A stretch of DNA of 64,000 bases from Natrialba magadii ATCC 43099 (GCF_000025625.1 NC_013922.1:558001-622000), one strand, 5' to 3'. Positions 17,062 to 26,090 are shown, counted from the first letter of the stretch. The notes: a model not told the origin generated them from the letters alone. Translations and numbers: made by a program.

Positions 17062-18109
17062 GCTTCTCACCTCGCACTCGCTCGCTCAGATCGTCGTCAA
17101 TCGTGACGTCGAATCCGAGTCCGTGCTGCAGATCGTTGGTGTACTCCAGACACCGCGCCGACTGTTGGGCGCCGTTGGATCCGTCGCCAGTGGTGATCAT
17201 GCCCGGCTCCGTTCGGGTACAGGCTTCCTCCGCGTACGGACAGCGGGGATGGAAACTACACCCGGTCGGTGTATCGATCAGGTCGGGCATTGCTCCCGGA
17301 ATTGTCCGCAACCGGTCGCTGTCATCCCCGACGCGCGGGATCGAACTCATGAGTCCGACGGTGTAGGGGTGTTTTGGATCGTAGTACAGATCCTCGACGG
17401 GTGCTTTTTCGACGGCCTGACCGGCGTACATGACCATCACGCGGTCACAGAGTTCGGCGACGACGCCGAGGTCGTGTGTGATGAGCTGAATCGCCGTATC
17501 GAACTCGTCGGTGAGATCCTCGAGCAGGTCGAGAATTTTCGCTTCGGTCGTTACGTCGAGTGCGGTCGTTGGTTCGTCTGCGATCAGTACGTCGGGATCG
17601 CACGACAGCGCCATTGCGATCACCGCTCGCTGTTGCATCCCACCGGAGAACTCGTGAGGGTAGTCAGAGTAGCGGTTCTCGGCGTCCGGAATGCCGACCT
17701 GGTCGAGCAGTTCGATGCTGCGCTCTCGTGCGTCTTCCTCGTCGTAATCGAGGTGGTGCCTGATCGCTTCGGCGATCTGCTCACCGACCGTGTACACGGG
17801 GTTGAGCGCGGTTTGGGCATCCTGGAAGATCATTCCGATCCGGTTCCCGCGGACCTGACGGATCTCCTCATCGTTCATCTGCAAGAGGTCTTCACCGTCG
17901 AGCAGGATCTCACCGCTCTCGATCTCGCCTGGGCTCTCGATGAGTCGCAGTAGCGAGAGGGCAGTGACGCTCTTTCCAGCACCGCTCTCTCCGACGACGC
18001 CGAACTTCTCGCCGCGTTCGATCGTGTAGGAGAGGTCGTCGACGGCGGTGACGACTCCTTCCGCCGTGTAGAACGACACCGTCAGGTCGTTGACTTCGAG
18101 GAGTGCCAT
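17054..18109 (-). CDS. dppD: Dipeptide/oligopeptide ABC transporter ATP-binding protein (DppD/OppD type)
   Basis: First ATPase of the importer, 351 residues, normal length. Walker [10 protein letters not shown] near 37-45, signature SGGMQQR, Walker [13 protein letters not shown], and the Opp-type [15 protein letters not shown] segment near the C-terminus. Its ATG overlaps the stop of the permease gene upstream by one base, and its own stop overlaps the start of dppF. It powers uptake of peptides or another oligomeric solute captured by the substrate-binding lipoprotein at 20136-22169. Confidence 0.94.
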   Translation of the reverse strand: MALLEVNDLTVSFYTAEGVVTAVDDLSYTIERGEKFGVVGESGAGKSVTALSLLRLIESPGEIESGEILLDGEDLLQMNDEEIRQVRGNRIGMIFQDAQTALNPVYTVGEQIAEAIRHHLDYDEEDARERSIELLDQVGIPDAENRYSDYPHEFSGGMQQRAVIAMALSCDPDVLIADEPTTALDVTTEAKILDLLEDLTDEFDTAIQLITHDLGVVAELCDRVMVMYAGQAVEKAPVEDLYYDPKHPYTVGLMSSIPRVGDDSDRLRTIPGAMPDLIDTPTGCSFHPRCPYAEEACTRTEPGMITTGDGSNGAQQSARCLEYTNDLQHGLGFDVTIDDDLSERVRGEKHE

Positions 18110-19122
18110 TATCCACCACCTCCGATGTCGTCGACCTGCGCATCGAGTGCGTCGTTGACTGCGTCACCGATGATGTTCATCGACATAACGAACAGGAAGA
18201 TCATCAGCCCCGGGAAGACGGTCGCCCACCAGAACCACGTGCCACCGTCACCCGTCGCAAGCGTGTCAGATTCGGCGTCGAGGATCGTCCCCCACTCGGG
18301 CGTCCCGGGATCGAATCCGAGCCCGAGGAAACCGAGTGCTGCAACACCGATAACGACGGTCCCGATACTGAGCGTTGCCTGCACGATAACCGGCGCAATG
18401 GCGTTCGGAATCACGTGGCGGAAGATAACCGACCGGTCTCGAGCGCCAAGGGCTTTCGCTGCCATTACGTACTCGTTTTGCTTCACCTTCAGAATCTCAC
18501 CGCGAATGATACGCGCGTAGGTTGCCCAGCCGACGAGCGCGAACGCGCCGACCAGTGGCCAGAAACCGCCGCCGAAGAGGGCGACGAGGATAAGTGCCAG
18601 CACGAGTCCAGGGAACGCGAAGACAACGTCGAGAATCCGCATGAGCACTTCGTCGACCCGACCGCCGAAGTAGCCGGAGACACTACCGTAGATGACGCCG
18701 AACGTTGCCGCAAGTGCGGTGACGACGAGACCGATCGAAATACTGTAACGGCCGCCAGCGACCACTCGAGAGAACATGTCTCGTCCGAGCCGGTCAGTAC
18801 CCATCGGATGCGATATCGATGGCGAGGCGTATCGTGCGCCGACACCCGTCGCGGTTGGATCGTACGGGACGATCGAGAACGGCTGAACGGTGACTCCACC
18901 CACCGAAATCGGCTGGGAAAGCAACGCAGCGACTGTCATCACGCAAATGACTGCAAAGCCACCCAGCGCGAGCCGGTCATGAACAATGTTCGATACGATC
19001 TTTCGCCACCGGCTCTCTAACTCGTCAGCCTCCTCCTCGCTCCAGGTATCCAGTGAGTCCTGCTCCTCGATACCATCGGTATCGAAGCCCGAAATCTGTA
19101 TTCGTCCTCTTTCTGTTGACAT
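18109..19122 (-). CDS. dppC: Dipeptide/oligopeptide ABC transporter permease (DppC type)
   Basis: A 337-residue inner permease with six predicted membrane helices after a hydrophilic N-terminus. It has the extracytoplasmic HPMGTDRLGRDMFSR motif near 105-120, characteristic of DppC/OppC, and the EAA-type coupling loop (YVMAAKALGARDRSVIFRHVIPN near 215-235). It forms the channel with DppB. Third gene of the operon, nine bases after dppB. Confidence 0.94.
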   Translation of the reverse strand: MSTERGRIQISGFDTDGIEEQDSLDTWSEEEADELESRWRKIVSNIVHDRLALGGFAVICVMTVAALLSQPISVGGVTVQPFSIVPYDPTATGVGARYASPSISHPMGTDRLGRDMFSRVVAGGRYSISIGLVVTALAATFGVIYGSVSGYFGGRVDEVLMRILDVVFAFPGLVLALILVALFGGGFWPLVGAFALVGWATYARIIRGEILKVKQNEYVMAAKALGARDRSVIFRHVIPNAIAPVIVQATLSIGTVVIGVAALGFLGLGFDPGTPEWGTILDAESDTLATGDGGTWFWWATVFPGLMIFLFVMSMNIIGDAVNDALDAQVDDIGGGG

Positions 19123-19130
19123 TGTTGTGA

Positions 19131-20087
19131 TCAGTATTCGTCTCTAATTCGTGGGTCGAGCAGTGCGTAGACGATGTCCGCGAGCAGGTTTGCGAGCACG
19201 ATGAAGAAGCCAGTAAACAGGGTGATCGCCAGAATGAGGTTGATCTCCCTGAGGTGGACTGCATCGATGAGTTCTCGTCCGAGACCGGGCCATCCGAACA
19301 CCGTCTCGACGACGACCGAACCGGCGACAATACTCGCAGTTAGGAACGCGGCGACCGTCGTGACCGAGATGAGCGAGTTCCGCAGCACGTGCTTGAGAAT
19401 AACGGTGCGCTCCGGGAGTCCCTTTGCACGAGCGGCGGTGACGTACTCTTTGTTCAACTCCTCGGCCATCGACGTACGCATAATTCGCATCATGTTCGCT
19501 GCAGCTGCCGTCCCGATCGTGACACCGGGTAGGATCAGCCACCAGAGCATCGATGGAGAGAGCAACGATGTCTGCGGATCAAGCGTTGGGAACCAATCGA
19601 GCTGAACGGCGAACACTGCCATCAGCATCAGTCCCAGCCAGAAGTTCGGGATCGAAATGCCCGAGAGGGCGACGAATCGGCTGACGTCGTCACCGAGCTG
19701 GTCCTTGTTGACCGCGGCGTAGATCCCGCCTGGGATAGCGATCAGGAGTGCAAACACCCAGCCGAACAGACCGAGTGCAATCGTCTCGGGAAGCCGAGCC
19801 AGCACGACGGCACTAACGTCGCGACTGGTCGAGTACACCTCGCCAAAGTCGCCAGTCAATACCCCCTGCATCCAATCGAGATACTGCACCCAGACCGGTT
19901 GGTCGAGACCGAACTCGCGTCGAAGACGAGCCGCCTCATGTGATGGCACGTTGGGATTCGCCGCAACCAGCTGGTCGACGATGTCTCCCGGTGTGATGTG
20001 CATAAGCGCGAACGTAACTACTGAAACACCGAACAGTACCGGGACCGAGGCGAGTATCCGTTTAAGAATGAACTTTTGTAAACTCAT
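19131..20087 (-). CDS. dppB: Dipeptide/oligopeptide ABC transporter permease (DppB type)
   Basis: A 318-residue permease with six membrane helices. The first helix follows the family start (FILKRILASVPVLFGVS), then FALMHITPGD, the large external loop and the EAA-type loop (YVTAARAKGLPERTVILKHVLRN). It partners DppC. It is separated from the upstream substrate-binding gene by 48 bases that contain a GGTCGGGTGGTCGG-like run. Confidence 0.94.
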   Translation of the reverse strand: MSLQKFILKRILASVPVLFGVSVVTFALMHITPGDIVDQLVAANPNVPSHEAARLRREFGLDQPVWVQYLDWMQGVLTGDFGEVYSTSRDVSAVVLARLPETIALGLFGWVFALLIAIPGGIYAAVNKDQLGDDVSRFVALSGISIPNFWLGLMLMAVFAVQLDWFPTLDPQTSLLSPSMLWWLILPGVTIGTAAAANMMRIMRTSMAEELNKEYVTAARAKGLPERTVILKHVLRNSLISVTTVAAFLTASIVAGSVVVETVFGWPGLGRELIDAVHLREINLILAITLFTGFFIVLANLLADIVYALLDPRIRDEY

Positions 20088-20135
20088 ACCTTGTACGTGT
20101 GGAAATGGGTTGAAGGTGGTCGGGTGGTCGGTTAG

Positions 20136-22169
20136 TTAGTCGCGATCCAGATAGATGATCTGCTCGTCAGCAGGTGCGTACACTGCATAGCTCAGGATCG
20201 CCTGCGTCTGTGGGTGGACGTTGAAACCGACCACGTCGTCGTTGGTCGTCCCGGTGTTCAGCGAGTAGTCGACGATGGTGTTTGCCGACAGTTCGGTCAG
20301 TTCGGGCCACAGCTCATCGTAGCGCTCTCTGCGAGTGTCTTCGTCCTCAGCGACGTCCGTCGCGAAGCGACAGCTCCGGAGCAGGTCGACGAAGTCATCC
20401 GGCAGTGCTCCTTCCGGGAAGAAGAAGTTACAGCAGCCGTTCCAGTTGTCCGGATCGTGAATCGTCTCCGGGAAGCCGTGTGGTTCCGGCGTGCCGGCGA
20501 GACCGATGACAGCCGCAGCGTTGTCTTCTGCAAATTCCTCACGGGCACCGTCGGAGTAGAGATCAGGCGTCCAGTCACCGAGTGCGGCCGGCGTCTCGAG
20601 TTCAGCCTCGAAGAGACCGCTCTGGTTCAACTGGTCGACAGTGAGCTGCATCTTGTCGATACGCTCGTCGTCGTCGGAGTTCGTCCGGATAATAATCTCG
20701 ACCGGTGCCTCCTGGCTTGACTCCTCGATAAGCTGTTCGGCCAGTTCCTCATCGGGCTCGGCCGGGTAGGACCAATCCTCTTCGAACAGATCTTCGTAGT
20801 CGTCGGCGGTCGTTGCCAGGTCGGCGGCTGGTTCCGGGAACGGAACTCGTGCCGGGTCACCCCAGCCCTGTTCGATGAGGTCGACGATCTGCTGGCGCGG
20901 GATCAGCGCGCTGACTGCCCGGCGGATCTCTGGTTCGGAGAAGGCACCGCCAGTGTCGGTCTCCTCGACAGGGAACTGCATAAACTTGAAGCCGAACGCC
21001 TCCGTCGCGGAGACGACGAAGTTGTCCGACTCGTAGAAACTGTTCCGTGCGTCAGACGGCAGTTCGTACGCGATGTCGACGTCGCCGTCCTCGAGTGCAG
21101 AACTCCGCTGGACGGACTCGTCGACGAATCGGATGTTGATTTCGTCGATAACCGGACCCTCGGGGAACTCGTCGGGACCATCCCACCACGGAATGTTGTC
21201 GAGACCGACTTCCTCGACCCAGTAGTTTTCGTTTCGGGAGAGAAGCAACTGCGAGCCTTCCTCGAACTCTTCGACCTGGTATGGGCCCGTACCGATCGGG
21301 ACCATGTCTTCGTCGTCCCGTGGATCGAGCTCTCCCGCCGGAACGTCGGCGTGCTCGGCCGGGTAGACATACGGGTTCATCTCTACGAACGCTGCGGCGT
21401 CAGGTTCCTGCGAGTACAGCGCGTACGTGTAGCCGTCGTCGCCGTCGAGGGCCTCAGCGTACAGGAACGTGTCGAACATCTGACCCTCGTTGTCAGAGCC
21501 GACGTATCTGTCGTAGGACCGGACGAGGTCTTCGGCCGTCAGTTCATCGCCGTTGTGGAACTCGATACCTTCGTGCAGACGCCCTTCGACTCTGGTTCCG
21601 TAGACGCCGTCATCGACGGCGTCGCCGGCTTCTTCTCGGGTCAACACTCGGACCGTGTCGCCCTCTTCAGCCGGCAGGTCGTCAGGGTGATGCATCAGGA
21701 CGAGGTTGTTGTCGTCTTCCAGATCAAAGAACGGGAAGCCGTCGTCCGCGTCGTCGGCTTCCATCTCGACCATGTAGTCCTCGTAGTCCGTGACGTCAAC
21801 ATCGTTTGCTTCCTCGGCCTCGTGTTCTGCGGCCATCCACGGCAGATATTCTCCGCTGCTGTCGACCGTAGTCAGACCGTCGTAGACCGCGTCGAACACC
21901 ACCGAGTCCTCTGCAGCGGTACTCTGTGCCTGGTCGTAGTCGGAGATGCTGTTACGTGGGATTGCGAACTCGAGTCTGCCGCCCTCCTGAATCTCATCGA
22001 GGTCGACTTCGTTTCGCTCTAACGCGTCGCTAACGTCGAGAACTTCATCTTCCTCATCGTCACCATTGCCCATGCAACCGGCGATACCGATTGCACCGGT
22101 AGCTGCGATACCCTGCAGCAGTCGACGGCGATCAAGACTCGAACTTCGTGATTTCGTTGATTTCGACAT
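20136..22169 (-). CDS. dppA: ABC transporter substrate-binding lipoprotein, family 5 (DppA/OppA type)
   Basis: Solute receptor of the importer, 677 residues. The N-terminus has a twin-arginine signal (SLDRRRLLQGIAATGA) and a lipobox ending IAGC, then an acidic spacer; it is exported by Tat and lipid-anchored. The mature region has the SBP_bac_5 features: AEDLVRSYDRYV, GTGPYQVEEFEEGSQLLLSRN-like repeat, INIRFVDES and SALIPRQQIV. It is larger than typical DppA (~530) because of inserted acidic loops. I chose the ATG at 22169; 15 residues upstream in frame lack signal character. First gene of a five-gene operon; peptides are the likely cargo but sugars or other oligomers are not excluded. Confidence 0.92.
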   Translation of the reverse strand: MSKSTKSRSSSLDRRRLLQGIAATGAIGIAGCMGNGDDEEDEVLDVSDALERNEVDLDEIQEGGRLEFAIPRNSISDYDQAQSTAAEDSVVFDAVYDGLTTVDSSGEYLPWMAAEHEAEEANDVDVTDYEDYMVEMEADDADDGFPFFDLEDDNNLVLMHHPDDLPAEEGDTVRVLTREEAGDAVDDGVYGTRVEGRLHEGIEFHNGDELTAEDLVRSYDRYVGSDNEGQMFDTFLYAEALDGDDGYTYALYSQEPDAAAFVEMNPYVYPAEHADVPAGELDPRDDEDMVPIGTGPYQVEEFEEGSQLLLSRNENYWVEEVGLDNIPWWDGPDEFPEGPVIDEINIRFVDESVQRSSALEDGDVDIAYELPSDARNSFYESDNFVVSATEAFGFKFMQFPVEETDTGGAFSEPEIRRAVSALIPRQQIVDLIEQGWGDPARVPFPEPAADLATTADDYEDLFEEDWSYPAEPDEELAEQLIEESSQEAPVEIIIRTNSDDDERIDKMQLTVDQLNQSGLFEAELETPAALGDWTPDLYSDGAREEFAEDNAAAVIGLAGTPEPHGFPETIHDPDNWNGCCNFFFPEGALPDDFVDLLRSCRFATDVAEDEDTRRERYDELWPELTELSANTIVDYSLNTGTTNDDVVGFNVHPQTQAILSYAVYAPADEQIIYLDRD

Positions 22170-22527
22170 TGTATTTAAACCACCATTGCGTTGGATGCGG
22201 TCACTCTCCGCCACCAGCGTCGGCGAGACTCATCGACGAGTCCAACGACCTTTGGGTAGGGCAACCACATCCCATTTGCCAACACTACAACCTGTCCATC
22301 TAAGTGAGGCCATAAATAGGTTTTGATCACGAATTATAATGACACGGTTGCAGAAGTAATAATTGTAGGTTTAGTCTCTCACTAGGACATATTGCCCTAC
22401 AACTGGCCAAAGATGTGTTCAACAATGTACGTTCCCACACATTAGATAGCCGACATAGACGCGAACAACTCGTCTTTGAAAACCACCTCGTTTCGAACAC
22501 CACTAACCGGTCGGATAGGACCGAGAT
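22170..22527. other. Leader and promoter region of the peptide ABC operon
   Basis: About 360 bases without a gene, visibly richer in A/T than the coding DNA. A TATTTATG-like element near 22309-22320 (minus strand) could be the operon promoter with a leader of about 120-150 bases. No hairpin strong enough to call a riboswitch was seen. Confidence 0.35.
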
Positions 22528-22613
22528 CTATAGTAGCCACTGCAAGTCAGTGCACACCTGATCGCCAGCCTGCTCGGCGAGCAGTGTGTAACTAGTTGCA
22601 GTTGTTACTATAG
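22528..22613. mobile_element. MITE-like hairpin element, copy A
   Basis: An 86-base element bounded by CTATAG on both sides. The left arm CTATAGTAGCCACTGCAA and the reverse complement of the right arm CTATAGTAACAACTGCAA differ at two of 18 positions. The arms enclose ACACCTGATCGCC and a near-palindromic tip TGCTCGGCGAGCA. There is no coding capacity. The same termini recur in copies B, C and D. Confidence 0.6.
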
Positions 22614-22755
22614 TAGTCACTGTAAGACACTGCGCACCCGTCCCACGACGAACGTGTGGTTCGGAGCAAGCGCGGTCTGCAACGAGCACGGTTCGGAGCA
22701 AGCGCGGTTTGCAACGAGCAAAGTGAGTGAGAACCGCGGGAAAGCACGGAGCGCG
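22608..22755. mobile_element. MITE-like element, copy B, abutting copy A
   Basis: Starts with the CTATAGTAGTCACTGTAAG terminus, sharing the CTATAG of copy A, then GCGCACCCGTCCCACGACG, four 16-base units and GTGAGTGAGAACCGCGG. The same series occurs in reverse orientation in copy C. No matching second terminus was found, so it may be truncated. Confidence 0.5.
22658..22721. repeat. 16-bp repeat array inside element B
   Basis: Four 16-base units alternating GGTTCGGAGCAAGCGC and GGTYTGCAACGAGCAM. The same unit, reverse-complemented, is arrayed in element C at 25261-25340. Confidence 0.75.
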
Positions 22756-23423
22756 GGATCGTAGATCCCGCGGCCCATGCGAGCGGGCCGTCGGCCCGCG
22801 AGCAGACGGCGAACACCGTGACCCCTGCTGGATCGCGAGCGGAGTGAGTATTCCGACCGCCCGTCAGTAGGCACACGAGAGCTGTTTTCAGACACACCTC
22901 CGAAACTGGAACCGGTTCTTGCACCTGAACCCGATCACACACAGACTGGTTGCCAAATAGCCACCCATCAACGCGACCACGCACCTGACTCAGTCGGTCG
23001 CAGTCTCGACGGACTCGAGTTCCCCCTTCTGGTCGACCCAGACAGAAACGCCCCAGCAGGTGGTGAACTCGCGGGTTCCTCCCGATCGGCCGCTTCGGCA
23101 CGGATTTTGTCAAGGTCGCCATCCGTCAGGAGGGTATCACCCTGCTCGGTCTCGTCAGGTTCGAGAGCGAACGTCTCTGTGACTGTCTCGTCCGTATAGC
23201 GGCCGATAACTGAGACGTCGATTCACGTCTGCTGTTGGGTTGAGCGGCTGTAACGCTTTTTTGGCGGTTGACTGGACGCTGAAGGAGAACAGCGACGGTC
23301 ACCGCCCACAACTCACTGCACTGCTGACCGGTACGGCAACTCGAGTGTGTAGGATACTGGAGGGTACAGACACGACGAATGCGGGGGTACACTTACTATC
23401 CAGTAGCCACTTATAGAACAGTA
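22756..23423. other. Gene-poor stretch with GC-rich dyads and a decayed frame
   Basis: The first part (to about 22810) has palindromic GC-rich runs (CGGGATCGTAGATCCCG; GCGGGCCGTCGGCCCGC). A reading frame without a start lies at 22980-23222 on the minus strand (see separate entry). The remainder up to the HTH gene contains TATA-like CTTACTATC near 23390-23398 and no other gene. Confidence 0.45.
22980..23222 (-). pseudogene. Decayed coding fragment
   Basis: On the minus strand from 23222 the frame directly after a TGA reads IDVSVIGRYTDETVTET and continues with FALEPDETEQGDTLLTDGD and KIRAEAADREEP before becoming low-complexity and stopping near 22980. The first 50 residues have real haloarchaeal protein composition, but no start codon precedes them and the tail looks frame-shifted. 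I do not recognise the parent family. It lies next to MITE-like elements. Confidence 0.35.
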
Positions 23424-23801
23424 ATGGAGACATCGGATGGAGGTGACGTCAGAGATCAGTGGGACCAGTTGCTCCGCGTGTTGTCGGCCCAGCCACGCCG
23501 GCAGATCATCGTTTCGCTGCTGGATGCACCCGCCGATCAGCGTCTGCCGCTGCCAGCGGCAGCACTCACGTCACACTCCGCAGAAGACTCCGAACGACTT
23601 GTGATCGAACTCCAGCACTCTCATCTCCCTGTGCTGGCTAGAGCGGGCTACATTCGCTGGGAACAAGAGCCGCTCTCCGTCCAGCGCGGCCCGCGATTTT
23701 CCGAACCGGCCGCAGTAATGGGGCTCTTGCAGGGATCGGCTGACAGACTGCCAGACACGCTAGCACGTGAAGGGCTCGTTGAATCGTATGAGTCGGAGTA
23801 A
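23424..23801 (+). CDS. Small HTH-type regulator, ArsR/DUF7344-like
   Basis: A 125-residue protein starting METSDGGDVRDQWDQLLRVLS. Residues 20-100 show the winged-helix pattern of haloarchaeal ArsR-like proteins: AQPRRQIIVSLL, a helical middle and the LARAGYIRWEQEPLSVQRGP wing followed by a C-terminal helix. It overlaps the downstream HalOD1-PAS gene by 14 bases, so the two are almost certainly cotranscribed and coupled. The ATG at 23424 is preferred over 23379 because conserved-looking sequence begins there. The target genes are not evident. Confidence 0.6.
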   Translation: METSDGGDVRDQWDQLLRVLSAQPRRQIIVSLLDAPADQRLPLPAAALTSHSAEDSERLVIELQHSHLPVLARAGYIRWEQEPLSVQRGPRFSEPAAVMGLLQGSADRLPDTLAREGLVESYESE

Positions 23802-24498
23802 CGAAATCATATACAAGGTGGTCGCAGCGCTCGCCGCTGCGGATGGGACTGATCCAGGCTCGTTAGAATATACGCTGGCAGATTACGTCGATCCAACGAT
23901 GATCGAACGTCTCGTCATGAGTGAGACGACCTCAGAGCTCTCATTTGAAGTTCCCGGTCACAACGTAACGGTGACCGCTGACAGCAACGTCTTCGTCGAC
24001 GGCGTCAAGTACCGGGCCGGCACCCAGTCACGGGGTGCGTCTGGCGAACAAACGATCGCATCGCCACCAGCACCGGAAAACCCGCTACAACTCCAGCGGT
24101 TTTTCGCCAACCTTCCCTGTACGGTCTACCAGTCGCGTAACGAGGAAGGGTGGCCGATCGAGTTTATCAGCGGCAACTGCCGTGATCTGACTGGCTACGA
24201 ACCGAACGCGTTCGTCATCGGCGGCGTCAACTTTGGCTTCGATCTGATCCATCCGGACGACTGTGACCGTGTGGGTGAGGCGGTTGATGAAGCCATCGAG
24301 ACCGAATCTCCGTTTTCGGTCATGTACCGGCTACAGCGAGCAGACAGTACGGAACGATGGGTTCTCGAGATCGGGATGCCGCTCTTTGATGGCACTGAAC
24401 CGCTCTCGATCGTCGGTGCAATCGTTGATTTATCCGAGGTAAATCGGAAGCAGGGGCAGTCGATTTCGTCCCCTGAACAGGCCAATCCGAGCGGGTAA
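23788..24498 (+). CDS. HalOD1 output domain plus PAS domain protein
   Basis: A 236-residue soluble protein. Residues 1-75 match the haloarchaeal HalOD1 output domain (IIYKVVAALAAADGTDP, YTLADYVDP, then a short beta segment FEVPGHNVTV). Residues 105-220 are a PAS domain of the PAS_3 type (FISGNCRDLTGYEPN, LIHPDDCDRV, VMYRLQRAD). There is no kinase or methyl-accepting module, so it looks like a stand-alone sensor-output adaptor. The ATG at 23788 lies inside the end of the HTH gene. An in-frame start at 23767 would overlap more and lacks support. Confidence 0.75.
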   Translation: MSRSNEIIYKVVAALAAADGTDPGSLEYTLADYVDPTMIERLVMSETTSELSFEVPGHNVTVTADSNVFVDGVKYRAGTQSRGASGEQTIASPPAPENPLQLQRFFANLPCTVYQSRNEEGWPIEFISGNCRDLTGYEPNAFVIGGVNFGFDLIHPDDCDRVGEAVDEAIETESPFSVMYRLQRADSTERWVLEIGMPLFDGTEPLSIVGAIVDLSEVNRKQGQSISSPEQANPSG

Positions 24499-24578
24499 GT
24501 TCATTTCACCAGCGGTCCAGGCAGAGACCCTGACCCTTGAGATTGGGTTGTTGACCCGTGTAGATGAACCGTCTCGAC

Positions 24579-25121
24579 TTATTCGTCTGGACTGATGTGA
24601 ACGGTCGTTTCGGCGGTCAGTCCCTTCTCCTCGGCGTTGGGAACGTTAATCTGGACGGAGATCGTGTGTTCGCCGGTTGCAGCCTCTTCCCACTCGCTGT
24701 CAGAAACTTTGAACAGCTGATGCCATACCTTTCGGAACCGCTTGCGTTCGCCGCGCTGGAAGTTGAACTCGCCGCTCTTGTCTGGTGGGTCGTAGCGTGC
24801 AACGTGTGTCGCTTCCGTGACGCCGTCGATATCCCAGGTCCACAGCAGGGGTGACTCCGTCGACAGCGTGACTGGAAGTGGAAGCGAGTTGCGCATCGTG
24901 ACGGTGAACGGTATCGGTTCGCCCGCTGAGAACGTCGTTTGAGGAGTTACAATGTCGACCGAAATTGCCCGTTGGCGAAGCCCCGTCGGAACGAAGAGTT
25001 TGCTTAGCGTCGACGAATTTACGGAGCGAAAGGACTGGACCGTCGTAGACGACTCTCTCTCGTGAGGAGTAAACGGCTCGTCGTCGCGTTCGATGGCATC
25101 CGACTCGTAGATCCGACGCAT
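24579..25121 (-). CDS. Hypothetical beta-sandwich protein, BsuPI/Ig-like
   Basis: A 180-residue protein with no signal peptide. From residue 50 it shows alternating strands typical of an immunoglobulin-like or intracellular-protease-inhibitor (BsuPI-like) fold: ISVDIVTPQTTF, AGEPIPFTVTMRNSL, STESPLLWTWD, RGERKRFRKVWHQ, GEHTISVQINVP. The hydrophobic/hydrophilic pattern and acidic end suggest a real haloarchaeal gene. Function is unknown. Element C lies directly upstream. Confidence 0.6.
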   Translation of the reverse strand: MRRIYESDAIERDDEPFTPHERESSTTVQSFRSVNSSTLSKLFVPTGLRQRAISVDIVTPQTTFSAGEPIPFTVTMRNSLPLPVTLSTESPLLWTWDIDGVTEATHVARYDPPDKSGEFNFQRGERKRFRKVWHQLFKVSDSEWEEAATGEHTISVQINVPNAEEKGLTAETTVHISPDE

Positions 25122-25221
25122 AGCCGTCGTGAAGCACTGACTCGCCTAAAGCGTTCGGGTGCCCCGTGGAAGAGTACCAGCTGCAACCAGTTTCACACTG
25201 ATCGTACAGCCCACACAGGTT

Positions 25222-25398
25222 ACTGTGCTTTCCGCGGTTCTCACTCACTTTGCTCGTTCCGAACCGTGTTCGTTCCGAACCGTGCTCGTTCCGGACCGCG
25301 CTTGCTCCGAACCGCGCTTGCTCCGAACCGTGCTCGTTCCGAACCGCGCGTTCGTCGTGCGACGGATGCACAGTGACTTGCAGTTGCTACGATAGTGT
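25222..25398. mobile_element. MITE-like element, copy C (inverted relative to B)
   Basis: Read on the minus strand it begins CACTATCGTAGCAACTGC, then AGTCACTGTGCATCCGTCG and CACGACGAACG, the 16-base array, and AGTGAGTGAGAACCGCGG followed by AAAGCACAGTAACC. Its order equals copy B. The far terminus is degraded, so the left boundary is approximate. Confidence 0.5.
25261..25340. repeat. 16-bp repeat array inside element C
   Basis: Five consecutive 16-base units of GAACCGYGYTYGYTCC form starting at 25261, 25277, 25293, 25309 and 25325 (one begins GGACCG). The flanking DNA up to the RNA-binding gene at 25545 holds no recognisable gene. Confidence 0.8.
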
Positions 25399-25544
25399 CG
25401 CGAGAGACAATTGGTCCTCCCCGGTCGTGTTCACACTTGACTCCGCTTTCCGCATGTACCCGAGAACAGGCACGTCTCGCGCTGTTCGATAACGCTCTCG
25501 TTCAGAAACTCAGCGGTTCACGAACGCAACGACTCAGTGCACAA

Positions 25545-25988
25545 TCAGGACGCATCACGTTCCCGAAGCTGCTCGAGTACCTCGCGAGCGTTCTCGAGTG
25601 CCTGCTCTTTTTTCGCCGGATAGGCCTCGACCTTCGCGCGGAGCATGATGCCGTCACCGACACGGATCGTGCCTTCGAAGGCGGCCTGTTTGTCCAGGCT
25701 GAGGAACAGTTCGGTGTTCTCGGTCACGCGGTCGTCGAGTTCGTCGAGTAGCGTGTCGAACGACTCGAGATCGGTAAGCCGCGAGAGCACGTGTCGAACG
25801 TCGTCTGCGTTCTCGGCGCGGGCCGAGAGGACGAGGATGCGGTCGCCGTAGTGGCCTTCGGATTCGACGCGGTCGAGTTCGAACTCCTCGGGGAGGAAGG
25901 TTCGAAGGGCCTCCTCGACGCGCTTTTCGTCCTCTGTGGCGTAGCAGAACGTTCGGATGTCGACGTAGTGAAGCGGAATCTGTGGCAT
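25545..25988 (-). CDS. RNA-binding protein, archaeal exosome-associated family (UPF0201/PF01877-like)
   Basis: A 147-residue protein starting MPQIPLHYVDIRTFCYATED. The order of strands and helices, with LPEEFELDRVESEGHYGDRI, LVLSARAENADD and the LFLSLDKQAAFEG segment, matches a conserved archaeal family of RNA-binding-domain proteins found near exosome or ribosome genes elsewhere. The upstream in-frame start at 26021 would add eleven basic residues without family support, so 25988 is used. No exosome genes are adjacent here. Confidence 0.75.
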   Translation of the reverse strand: MPQIPLHYVDIRTFCYATEDEKRVEEALRTFLPEEFELDRVESEGHYGDRILVLSARAENADDVRHVLSRLTDLESFDTLLDELDDRVTENTELFLSLDKQAAFEGTIRVGDGIMLRAKVEAYPAKKEQALENAREVLEQLRERDAS

Positions 25989-26090
25989 CTGTGGTGTCGT
26001 ATACGGCCGCCGAACTCTCACATAGGTGGCCCCGGTTTCGGGGAGCGCCTGTCAGTCGGTGTCGGAAGGTGCCGCTCGTTGTGGGTGTCG

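Noticed and set aside
22592-23122. A 176-codon minus-strand frame through the MITE-like copies
   Set aside because: Arg/Ser/Cys-rich translation of repeats, with a different frame holding the better (though decayed) protein sequence.
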